Shown: positions 1-6,279, counted from the stretch's first letter. The stretch: DNA of 6,389 bases from Acidobacteriota bacterium (GCA_019247865.1 JAFBAJ010000749.1:1-6389); one strand, 5' to 3'. Numbers and translations: made by a program. Notes: a model not told the origin generated them from the sequence alone.

Positions 1-642
1 GTGCTGACAGACATCCAGATCGCTTTTGCCGCCGGGGCTTTGTTCGCGGACGCGGGCGCGCCCGTCATCGAAGCCGCGCGCGCGAATTCCGAAGCCAGCC
101 TGGCTAAGGTCTACGCGCGTTACATGCTGCGCGCGCTGGTCTATGCGGGAGTCTTTCTGGGGCCGGTGGCGACGATCTCACTGCTGGCCTTTCCGGCGTG
201 GGAGACGCAGTACATCAGCGATGCTTTTGACCACACGGCCGGGCATCCGGTCAATGCGAGCTATTACGGCATCTTCCTGATGGTCGTCTTCGCGGGCGGG
301 TGGTTCGGCAACTGGCTCGGCTTCAAGTGGGTGCTCGCGGGCAAGCGCAAACAGCTGCGGATTCTTTATCTGGTGATCGTCGCCATCACCTTTGCGGTCG
401 TCTGGGCGCGCTATCCAGCGCCAGTGCGCGTCGGCACGTACCAAGCCTTCATGCGCGACCCGTACGCGCTCCCCTATTATACGGAGGACAAGACCTTCTT
501 CTACTGCTTCATCGTCCTCCTGCTGATCGCCGGACTGCCGCTCGTGATCGGCTTTTTCCAGATTCGCGCGAGCGTCAAGAAATTGCAGGCCGGCTCGACC
601 GAGCCCATCGAAGCCTCGCCCGTGCCGAGCGCGCACGCCTGA
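1..642 (+). CDS. Membrane protein of unknown function (possibly 5' partial)
   Basis: The product of 213 residues was not recognised. About 40 residues of soluble, Ala-rich helix come first. Four likely membrane segments follow at roughly residues 44-66, 87-108, 118-136 and 165-187, and the C-terminal tail is short and Pro/Ala/Ser-rich (about 195-213). Two loops are rich in aromatic and charged residues: about 67-86 after the first membrane segment, and about 138-164 before the last. No catalytic, metal-binding or transporter signature is visible. The first codon is the GTG at base 1, so no upstream Shine-Dalgarno can be checked and the frame may begin outside the window. The coding frame is supported by its hydrophobicity pattern and by codon use like its neighbours. 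The gene ends 7 bases before an octamer repeat copy, which separates it from the next gene, so it need not share their operon. Confidence 0.7.
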   Translation: MLTDIQIAFAAGALFADAGAPVIEAARANSEASLAKVYARYMLRALVYAGVFLGPVATISLLAFPAWETQYISDAFDHTAGHPVNASYYGIFLMVVFAGGWFGNWLGFKWVLAGKRKQLRILYLVIVAITFAVVWARYPAPVRVGTYQAFMRDPYALPYYTEDKTFFYCFIVLLLIAGLPLVIGFFQIRASVKKLQAGSTEPIEASPVPSAHA

Positions 643-649
643 GAGCTCT

Positions 650-706
650 CTTTGCGTCTTTGCTTGAGATTAAAAGTTCACGCAAAGGCGCAAAGACGCA
701 AAGGAA
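650..706. repeat. Octamer palindromic repeat, copy A (short left arm)
   Basis: The left arm is CTTTGCGT CTTTGCTT GAGA (650-669). The right arm at 677-706 is the full 30-base version: TTCACGCAAAG, then GCGCAAAGACGCAAAG and GAA. Bases 650-663 pair perfectly with 690-703. The right arm is identical to 3322-3351 of copy B. Relative to copies B and C the arms are swapped, with the GTGAA end facing the centre. The left arm has two octamer units where a full arm has three. It occupies most of the 102-base gap between the membrane protein gene and the phosphoesterase remnant. Confidence 0.85.
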
Positions 707-730
707 CGACGCTGCTCTCTAAACTTATTT

Positions 731-737
731 GAAAGGA
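731..737 (+). promoter_or_regulatory. Shine-Dalgarno for the phosphoesterase-like ORF
   Basis: GAAAGGA lies 7 bases before the ATG at 745. This supports that start over the ATG at 741, which is in another frame and too close to this site. It also suggests that the shortened gene is still translated. Confidence 0.5.
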
Positions 738-744
738 TTGATGG

Positions 745-1071
745 ATGCCCGATATCAAGTACGTTTGCCTGTCCGACATGCACCTGGGCGCAGACACAGT
801 CAAGGGGATGGATGCCTACCTCAACGGCCCCGTCCTCAAGCAGATCGAGGTGAAAAGAAATGGGAATGTCCCGCAGGACGTTTCGGTCATCTTCGGCCAC
901 ACGCATAAGCTCTTCCAGTTGCAGCGTGACTTTCAGGAATATCAACTTCACGAGCGCATCGCCGGACTGGTCGAGGCGTCGAAAGATCCCTGGCGGTCAT
1001 TCCCGGCCACGGTCGCAGGCGAAGTGCCGAGACGCGTGGAGAATCTCCAGAGCAAGATCAGTAGATGGTGA
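745..1071 (+). CDS. Internally deleted metallophosphoesterase remnant
   Basis: This 108-residue product carries both ends of a calcineurin-like phosphoesterase and little between them. The N-terminus holds the first metal-binding motif, D-x-H, at D11 and H13 within CLSDMHLGA. Residues 51-54 are GHTH, the last metal motif of the family. The intervening GD, GNHE and second His motifs are absent, and only about 37 residues separate the two end motifs. Members of this family usually exceed 200 residues. The tail (about 69-108) reads like the original C-terminal helix. Two in-frame internal losses are inferred, near residue 17 and near residue 68. It has a Shine-Dalgarno and stays open to a stop that overlaps the next gene's first possible start by 7 bases, so translation may feed the GMC gene. 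Without the missing ligands, phosphoesterase activity is unlikely. It could be a decaying pseudogene or a retained small protein. The family assignment is moderately sure. Confidence 0.6.
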   Translation: MPDIKYVCLSDMHLGADTVKGMDAYLNGPVLKQIEVKRNGNVPQDVSVIFGHTHKLFQLQRDFQEYQLHERIAGLVEASKDPWRSFPATVAGEVPRRVENLQSKISRW

Positions 1072-2657
1072 GCCTCTCTATGAAAGAGCGATACGATGTC
1101 GTCATCATCGGTTCGGGCTTCGGCGGCGCGATCAACGCGTGCCGCCTGGCGCAGGCCGGGCGCAGCGTGTGCGTGCTGGAGCGCGGCAAGCGCTGGGGGC
1201 GCAAGGATTTTCCGCGCACCACGGGACAGGTCGCGCGCGCCTTCTGGAACGAGAGGGATCACGGCCTGCTCGATTACAGGGCTTTCAATAAGATCGATGT
1301 CATACAGGCGAGCGGCGTCGGCGGCGGCTCGCTCGTCTACTTCAACGTGCACCTGCGCACGCCGCCGGAGATCTTTGAGAACCCGCGCTGGCCGCAGGGA
1401 GTCAGGCGCGAAGTGCTCGATCCGTTTTACGACATGGCGAAGGAGATGCTCGAAGCGGTTCCCTTAACGCCGCCGCACGAGATGGACCTGCCGAATCACA
1501 CGCAGTCTTTCCTGTCTGCCGCACAGGGCGCGGGGCGCAAGGCAGAACTCGTTGACATCTGCGTCTACACAGGGCCGGAGAAGGTCAACCGTCAGGGGCT
1601 CGTGCAGGAGGGTTGCGTCTATTGCGGCAACTGCATGCTCGGCTGTCACGTGCACGCCAAGAACACGCTCGACCTCAACTACCTCCCGCTCGCGGAGCAG
1701 AACGGAGCCGAAGTCTACCCGCTCCATCTGGTCGAGAAGATAGAGCCTCTGGAGCCGGTCGAGCAGCAGGGCTATCGCGTCACGTTCAGGCATTTCGATG
1801 CAGAGCGAGGCGGCGCGTTCGAGGCGGGCGCGGTGATCGGGCACAAGGTCATCATCAGCGCGGGCGCGCTCGGCTCGACCGAAGTGCTGCTCCGAAGCCG
1901 CGACGTGCATCGCACGCTGACCAGGCTCAGTCCGGCGCTGGGCCAGAGGTTTTCGGGCAACGGCGATTTCCTCCTCGCCGGAACCTTCGAGTCGAACCGC
2001 GAAGTCGATCCGGGCTCCGGCCCGAGCATCACCGCGATGGTCGATTATTCGACCAGCCGGAACAAGATTTTTATTCAGGACCTGGGCTTTCCAGACCCTT
2101 TCCTGTGGTATCTGGAGAGCGCGCTGCCCGTCCCGAACCGGCTCAAAAATTTGAAGCTCTTCTTCGAGAAATACATCATGCGGACGCTCGGCCTCAGTCA
2201 CGCTTCGGCCTTCACGGACGGCGCGGACAAGCTCTTTCAGGGCGGCGTCACGCCGCGCTGGCTGCCGTATCTGGGGATGGGCACAGACGCTGCGGACGGA
2301 CAGATGCAGCTCTCGGACGGCAACATCGACATCAATTGGAACAGCCGTCGCAGCAAAGAGATGTTCGACGAGATGGAGCAGGCATTGAAGGAACTGAGCG
2401 CGGGCATCGGCGGCAAGTACAAGACGAGCCTCCTCTGGGGCTGGCCTTTGAAGAAGCTCCTGACGGCGCATCCCTTAGGCGGCTGCACGATGTCTGACGA
2501 CTCTCAGCAGGGAGTCGTCAACGAGTACGGCGAGGTCTGGAACTACCCGAACCTCTACGTCTCGGACGGCTCGATCATCCCGACCGCCCTCTCGGTCAAC
2601 CCGTCGGCGACCATCAGCGCCCTCTCCGAACGCATCGCCGCGCACCTCATTAAATGA
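1065..2657 (+). CDS. GMC-family FAD oxidoreductase, cholesterol-oxidase-like
   Basis: The gene encodes a flavoprotein of 530 residues that would oxidise an alcohol, possibly a sterol or other hydrophobic hydroxyl compound. The Rossmann motif GSGFGG is at 16-21, with the ribose-binding acidic residue E39 following. The GMC signature ASGVGGGSLVY is at 82-92. A cysteine cluster C-x2-C-x2-C-x3-C (C184, C187, C190, C194) is followed by AKNTLDLNYL; as recalled, mycobacterial ChoD-type enzymes have the same arrangement. HPLGGC at 469-474 provides the catalytic His. The FAD-binding end has D501-G502 and N512-P513. No signal peptide is seen, so it should be cytosolic. The first ATG (1065) overlaps the preceding ORF by 7 bases. 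A second in-frame ATG at 1080 has GGTGAG 7 bases upstream and begins MKERYDVVIIGSG, which is more typical, so the mature protein may have 525 residues. The substrate cannot be named from sequence. Confidence 0.93.
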   Translation: MVSLSMKERYDVVIIGSGFGGAINACRLAQAGRSVCVLERGKRWGRKDFPRTTGQVARAFWNERDHGLLDYRAFNKIDVIQASGVGGGSLVYFNVHLRTPPEIFENPRWPQGVRREVLDPFYDMAKEMLEAVPLTPPHEMDLPNHTQSFLSAAQGAGRKAELVDICVYTGPEKVNRQGLVQEGCVYCGNCMLGCHVHAKNTLDLNYLPLAEQNGAEVYPLHLVEKIEPLEPVEQQGYRVTFRHFDAERGGAFEAGAVIGHKVIISAGALGSTEVLLRSRDVHRTLTRLSPALGQRFSGNGDFLLAGTFESNREVDPGSGPSITAMVDYSTSRNKIFIQDLGFPDPFLWYLESALPVPNRLKNLKLFFEKYIMRTLGLSHASAFTDGADKLFQGGVTPRWLPYLGMGTDAADGQMQLSDGNIDINWNSRRSKEMFDEMEQALKELSAGIGGKYKTSLLWGWPLKKLLTAHPLGGCTMSDDSQQGVVNEYGEVWNYPNLYVSDGSIIPTALSVNPSATISALSERIAAHLIK

Positions 2658-2697
2658 TAAAAGTATCCCCACAAGTAATCTGATGTTTTCAAATCTG

Positions 2698-2704
2698 AAG
2701 GAGG
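2698..2704 (+). promoter_or_regulatory. Strong Shine-Dalgarno of the GH19-like gene
   Basis: AAGGAGG lies 7 bases before the ATG at 2712. The ATG at 2708 opens a frame that stops after five codons, so the site fixes the start at 2712. This is the strongest ribosome-binding site in the window. Confidence 0.75.
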
Positions 2705-2711
2705 AAGATGG

Positions 2712-3320
2712 ATGTTCTCATTTGATCGCAAGAAATTTTTTGAGGGTTACCGAGCACGCTTCGGAACACTGACGCAGGATTTGGTGGACGCCTGGGAAGT
2801 TCTGTTGAGCCAGATCGAGAAGGACTCGCGCTTTGCGGGGACGGACACGGACCGGCGGCGGCTGGCCTATTGTCTCGCGACCTTCAAGTGGGAGACGGCG
2901 CACACCATGCGGCCGATCAGCGAGCACGGAGGGCCGAAATATTTCAACACGCGTTACGGCCCGCAGACGAAGGTCGGCAAGGTGCTCGGCAACAATAAGC
3001 CGGGCGACGGCGCGCTCTTTCACGGGCGCGGTTTCGTGCAGCTCACGGGGCGCAGGAATTACACGAAGGCCAAAGCCCTCACGGGCGCAGACCTTCTGAC
3101 CGACCCGGATCGCGCGAAGGAGCCGGAACTCGCCTACGAGATCGCCGTGCAGGGAATGATCGACGGCTGGTTCACGGGCAAAAAGCTGGCTCAGTTCATC
3201 ACGGACGCTTCCACCAATTACGAGGACGCACGCACGATCATCAACGGCCACGACAAAGCATCGCTCATCGCCGACCTCGCGCGCCGCTTCAACGAAGTCC
3301 TGCGCGCTTCAGCCAAGTAA
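2712..3320 (+). CDS. GH19-type chitinase/endolysin-like cell-wall hydrolase
   Basis: This single-domain protein of 202 residues belongs to the lysozyme-like superfamily, glycoside hydrolase 19 type. It should cleave beta-1,4 linkages in peptidoglycan or chitin. WETAHT at 60-65 supplies the likely catalytic acid E61. E71 in SEHGG is a possible second carboxylate. The substrate-cleft signature HGRGFVQLTGRRNY is at 104-117, close to the family's GRG-x2-QLTGR-x-NY. The N-terminal 40 residues are helical. A C-terminal helical region (about 135-200) completes the domain. There is no signal peptide, transmembrane segment, LysM or other wall-binding module. Stand-alone GH19 domains of this size are common in phage endolysins and in prophage- or secretion-linked lysozymes, but no holin or phage gene is nearby. 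It follows the GMC gene by 54 bases on the same strand and ends exactly where repeat copy B begins. The fold is assigned with good confidence; the substrate is not. Confidence 0.87.
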   Translation: MFSFDRKKFFEGYRARFGTLTQDLVDAWEVLLSQIEKDSRFAGTDTDRRRLAYCLATFKWETAHTMRPISEHGGPKYFNTRYGPQTKVGKVLGNNKPGDGALFHGRGFVQLTGRRNYTKAKALTGADLLTDPDRAKEPELAYEIAVQGMIDGWFTGKKLAQFITDASTNYEDARTIINGHDKASLIADLARRFNEVLRASAK

Positions 3321-3395
3321 TTTCACGCAAAGGCGCAAAGACGCAAAGGAAAGCATTCGTGCTCTTCCTTTGCGTCTTTGCGCCTTTGCGTGAAA
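3321..3395. repeat. Octamer palindromic repeat, copy B (complete hairpin)
   Basis: Two 31-base arms (3321-3351 and 3365-3395) are perfect reverse complements. Each contains three tandem octamers, CTTTGCGT CTTTGCGC CTTTGCGT on the right arm (3368-3391), flanked by GAAA. Pairing continues inward with AGCA (3352-3355) to TGCT (3360-3363), leaving one bulged C (3364) and a TTCG loop (3356-3359). The element starts on the base after the GH19 stop codon and ends 7 bases before the stop codon of the convergent channel gene. Confidence 0.93.
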
Positions 3396-3404
3396 CTGTC
3401 TTTT
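3321..3404. terminator. Possible bidirectional terminator between convergent genes
   Basis: The 75-base hairpin fills the gap between two converging genes and would be very stable in RNA from either strand. On the plus strand it is followed by CTGTCTTTT (3396-3404), a weak T-tract; the minus-strand exit has none. Position and stability favour terminator use, but the missing strong T-run and the presence of the same repeat elsewhere mean it may simply be an inserted repeat. Confidence 0.4.
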
Positions 3405-4866
3405 AACTAATCCCGAAAAATCTCTTGATGACGGAGAGCAGTCCTTCGGCTTCGTCCTCGGACTCCTGCACGTCTTCGGAGCGGGCTTTGAGTTCGGCGC
3501 GGCGTTCGGTGATGGTGTGCGAGAGGGATTCGACGAGGTCCGGGTTGGTGTCGAAGAGATGTTTCATCGCCTGAAAGCCGATCTCCAGGACTTCCGTCTC
3601 TTCGATGGCGACGACGCTGGCCGTGCGCGGTTCGCCGGTGAAGAGCGCCATCTCGCCGAAGAAGTCTCCTTCGTTGAGGACGCTGACCGTGCGCGGCTTG
3701 CCGTTGTCGCTGATCTGGACGCTGACGCGCCCTTCGTGGACGACGAACATGCTGGAGCCTTCGTCGCCAGCGCGGATGACGGACTCGCCGGGCGCGAAGA
3801 CGCGGCGGACGGAGTTCTTCGCCAGCCGCGCGGTCTCTTCGGCCGAGAGCGGCGCGAAGATGTCCACCGCGTTGAGGCGGTCAATGAACTCGCTGCCGTC
3901 CGCGCGCCTGCCGTCCGCTTTGGAGATGCGCTCGATCTGCACGGTGCGCGTCGGAAAGGCGAAGTTGATGCCGGCGCGGCGAAAGGCGTACCAGATACGC
4001 TGCCTGACGAGCGCGTCCGTGTCGTTGAACTTCGTGTAATCTTCGAGCCAGTACTTGACCTCGAAATCCACGCTGCTGTCGCCGAAGTCGCGGATCCGCA
4101 CAATCGGGCGAATCTTCTGCGAGACGTTGTCGGCCTCGCGCACGGCCTCGCGCACGATGTGAATCGTCTTCGCGGGCGAATCCGTGTAGAGCGTGTTGAA
4201 GAAGACGATTCGCGCGTTGAGGTTCTCGCGCGGGCAGACCTCGATGGCCTCTTTGCCGGCGCTGCTGTTGCTGATGAGGACGACGTGGTTCTGAAACGTC
4301 CGCAGCTTGATGCCGCGCCAGGTGACGCTCTCGACCACGCCCGTCCACTTGCCCACAGTGATCACGTCGCCGACCTGAAAAGGCTTATCGGCCTGCAAGG
4401 AGATGCCCGCGAAGAGATTGCCCAGTGTGTCCTGCAAAGCGAGACCGATGATGACGCCGAAGATGGCCGACGTGGTAAAGAGCGCGCCCAACTCCACCTT
4501 AGGATAAAACTGCTTGAAGAGGATGACGAAGATGATGATGTAGGCGACGATGGAGAAGGTGTTGCGCACCAGATTGGGCGCTTCGTAGCCTTTGCGGAGG
4601 CGAAAGACGAGGCCGAAGATGAGGCTGTTGATGGCGCGTATGAGCACGATTGCGAGCGCCATCCAGAGGATGATGTAGACCAGGTTCAGAACATTGTTGA
4701 AGGATGCTTCCGCCGCCTCCGGGCTCATCCGGTAGTTCAACATCCGCTCGATGATGTACGCCTTGAGGCTCGACTGGGACAGACTGACCAGCACGAGCGA
4801 CAGCACCAGCAGCGCCGTCCCGACGAGAAAGATAATCAAACGCCTTTTGAAGTGGTTGCGTGGCAT
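3403..4866 (-). CDS. MscS-type channel with C-terminal cyclic-nucleotide-binding domain
   Basis: The product is an inner-membrane channel of 487 residues. Hydrophobic helices lie at about 9-30, 58-89 and 101-120. The pore helix and MscS signature follow at 125-168, running from LGALFTTSAIFGVIIGLALQ to the PFQVGDVI stretch that opens the beta domain. The alpha/beta vestibule domain spans about 170-312. Residues about 333-450 form a cNMP-binding domain with the phosphate-binding cassette FGEMALFTGEPRTAS (403-417), including E405 and R414. The tail (451-487) is acidic and then amphipathic, ending in a short basic/hydrophobic helix. This architecture matches the bacterial cyclic-nucleotide-gated (bCNG) branch of the MscS superfamily, in which ligand binding may gate or modulate ion flow and tension sensitivity is often weak. 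The start at 4866 has no obvious Shine-Dalgarno, so it may depend on upstream translation. It lies 86 bases downstream of the Nramp-type gene on the same strand. Confidence 0.94.
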   Translation of the reverse strand: MPRNHFKRRLIIFLVGTALLVLSLVLVSLSQSSLKAYIIERMLNYRMSPEAAEASFNNVLNLVYIILWMALAIVLIRAINSLIFGLVFRLRKGYEAPNLVRNTFSIVAYIIIFVILFKQFYPKVELGALFTTSAIFGVIIGLALQDTLGNLFAGISLQADKPFQVGDVITVGKWTGVVESVTWRGIKLRTFQNHVVLISNSSAGKEAIEVCPRENLNARIVFFNTLYTDSPAKTIHIVREAVREADNVSQKIRPIVRIRDFGDSSVDFEVKYWLEDYTKFNDTDALVRQRIWYAFRRAGINFAFPTRTVQIERISKADGRRADGSEFIDRLNAVDIFAPLSAEETARLAKNSVRRVFAPGESVIRAGDEGSSMFVVHEGRVSVQISDNGKPRTVSVLNEGDFFGEMALFTGEPRTASVVAIEETEVLEIGFQAMKHLFDTNPDLVESLSHTITERRAELKARSEDVQESEDEAEGLLSVIKRFFGIS

Positions 4867-4916
4867 GGCTGATGTTTTTTACCACTAATCAAGGCAAATT
4901 TGTAGAGCGAAGAAAC

Positions 4917-4974
4917 GGTCTTAGGACTTTGGCCTTTGGTTTTAGCAAAGACCTAAGACCCAAGACCAAAGACC
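4917..4974. repeat. Heptamer-based palindromic repeat
   Basis: The left half is four heptamers, GGTCTTA GGACTTT GGCCTTT GGTTTTA (4917-4944). The right half is four tandem heptamers, AAAGACC TAAGACC CAAGACC AAAGACC (4947-4974), and GC lies at the centre. The halves are imperfect reverse complements (21 of 28 in register). The best stem pairs 4917-4931 with 4946-4960, 15 pairs with one mismatch and a 14-base loop. The element begins in the gap before the channel gene and runs into the 3' end of the transporter gene. Confidence 0.85.
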
Positions 4975-6266
4975 GTCGCTATTATCAGGAGCAGCGAGAG
5001 CGCCGAGACGATGACGGTCGTCAGCCACGCGGCGACGTTGTAGGCGGGGCCGTTGCGATGCTCGCCCATCAGCTCGCGATTGTTGACGAGGCGCAGGACG
5101 GCGATCAGGATCACCGGCAGCAGCAGGCCGTTGATGACCTGCGTCACCAGCAGCACGCGAAAGAGCGGGAGCCCCGGCACCATCGCCACGAGCGCGCCGA
5201 CCACGACCAGAAACGTGAAGATGCCGAGAAAGATCGGAGCCTCGCGAAAGCTTCTCGAAACTCCCTTCTCGAAACCGAGCGCCTCGCTGATCGAATAGGC
5301 CGTCGCTAAGGGCAGCACGCCCGCCGCCAGCATCGACGCGCCGAAGAGCCCGACCGCGAAGAGAATGCCCGCATAGGCTCCGGCCAGCGGTTCCAGTGCG
5401 CGCGCAGCATCCGCCGCCGTCTCGATCCGCGCGCCCAGCTTGTGCAGCGTGGCCGCCGTCGAGACGACGATGAAGAACGCGATGGACATCGCGAAGAGCG
5501 TCCCGACGAACACGTCCGCGCGCGTCAAAGGATAGTCCTCGGTCGTCGTCCCTTTCTCGACCACGGACGATTGCACGAAGACCTGCATGTACGGCGAGAT
5601 GGTCGTGCCGATGATCGCCACCAGCGTGAAGAGATACGCCGCATCGAAGCTGAAGCCCGGACGGATAAAGCCGCGCGCGACCTCGCCCCACTGCGGTCGC
5701 GCGAGGAAAGCCGAGATGATGTAGCCGAAGAAGACCAGCGACATCAGCAGAAAGACGCGCTCGACTCTTTTATATGAACCCTTGACGACGAGCCACCAGA
5801 TGCTCGCCGCCGCGAGCGGGACGGAGACATAACGCGGGACTCCGAAGATCTCCGTCGCCGCCGCGATGCCCGCGAACTCCGAGACGGTCACGCCGCCGTT
5901 GGCGATAAAGAGCGCCAGCATGACCAGCGCCGTCCAGCGCACGCCGAACCGCTCGCGGATCAGGTCGGCCAGGCCCTTGCCCGTCACCGCGCCCATGCGC
6001 GCGCACATCTCCTGCACTAAAGCTAAGCTGATGGTGATTGGAATGAAGGCCCAGAGCAGCCCGTAGCCGTGACCCGCGCCGACCGAAGCGTAGGTCGCGA
6101 TGCCGCCCGCATCATTGCCCGCGTTGGCCGCGATCATGCCGGGGCCGAGGATGGCTAGGTAAGCGATGATCCCCCTGCGCTCGGCGAGCGTGCGCCGCAC
6201 ACCGCGAGACGTGCGCCGCAGTAAGCGACGCCCGGCGGTACGCACCGCTGCTCTCGATTCGGCCAC
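4953..6266 (-). CDS. Nramp-family divalent metal transporter, atypical metal site
   Basis: This is a LeuT-fold transporter of 437 residues with about 11 membrane helices (near 33-50, 66-88, 110-140, 148-163, 170-188, 208-232, 253-275, 297-323, 342-364, 372-394 and 410-434). The first helix carries LGPGMIAANAGNDAGG (40-55) where classical Nramp has the DPGN motif: D52 is kept and the Asn position is G55. Helix 6 has TTISPYMQ (221-228) where classical members have MPH: the Met is S224 and the His is Y226. These changes remove the soft Met ligand linked with Mn/Fe selectivity, so the substrate may be another divalent ion such as Mg; that is inference. The first 31 residues hold 11 arginines and are probably cytosolic. 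It starts at GTG with GGAG 9 bases upstream. The last six codons and the TAG stop come from a heptamer repeat. It is the first gene of a possible two-gene unit with the MscS-like channel. Confidence 0.92.
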   Translation of the reverse strand: MAESRAAVRTAGRRLLRRTSRGVRRTLAERRGIIAYLAILGPGMIAANAGNDAGGIATYASVGAGHGYGLLWAFIPITISLALVQEMCARMGAVTGKGLADLIRERFGVRWTALVMLALFIANGGVTVSEFAGIAAATEIFGVPRYVSVPLAAASIWWLVVKGSYKRVERVFLLMSLVFFGYIISAFLARPQWGEVARGFIRPGFSFDAAYLFTLVAIIGTTISPYMQVFVQSSVVEKGTTTEDYPLTRADVFVGTLFAMSIAFFIVVSTAATLHKLGARIETAADAARALEPLAGAYAGILFAVGLFGASMLAAGVLPLATAYSISEALGFEKGVSRSFREAPIFLGIFTFLVVVGALVAMVPGLPLFRVLLVTQVINGLLLPVILIAVLRLVNNRELMGEHRNGPAYNVAAWLTTVIVSALSLLLIIATVFGLGS

Positions 6267-6268
6267 TT

Positions 6269-6279
6269 GGAGGTTCTCC
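6269..6279 (-). promoter_or_regulatory. Shine-Dalgarno of the transporter gene inside a small inverted repeat
   Basis: On the minus strand GGAG lies 9 bases before the GTG start. It is immediately followed by AAC and CTCC, so the site can fold on itself as a 4-pair stem with a 3-base loop. Such a stem is weak alone and may be coincidental, but it could lower initiation at a non-ATG start. Confidence 0.35.

Noticed and set aside
650..706. CRISPR-like direct repeats
   Set aside because: The repeats are inverted and dispersed singly among genes, with no regular spacers and no cas gene.
1464..2471. Minus-strand ORF (335 codons) opposite the GMC gene
   Set aside because: It is Arg/Glu/Leu-rich without motifs and lies wholly under a gene with clear GMC signatures. 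It is open only because of high GC at third codon positions.
1613..2497. Plus-strand ORF in another frame inside the GMC gene
   Set aside because: The translation is Arg/Ser/Ala-rich with no domain, as expected for a shifted frame of a GC-rich gene.
2658..2711. Terminator or promoter between the GMC and GH19 genes
   Set aside because: Only a short direct repeat of AATCTGA and the Shine-Dalgarno were seen. There is no stable hairpin with a T-run and no convincing -35/-10 pair.
3517..4872. Long plus-strand ORF (451 codons) opposite the channel gene
   Set aside because: The product is low-complexity, rich in Asp/Glu/Arg/Val, with no domain. It mirrors the codon bias of the well-supported MscS-CNBD gene on the other strand.
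4942..5691. Minus-strand ORF of 249 codons in another frame inside the transporter gene
   Set aside because: It is a Gly/Arg-rich frame-shadow. The true frame gives 11 membrane helices and Nramp motifs.
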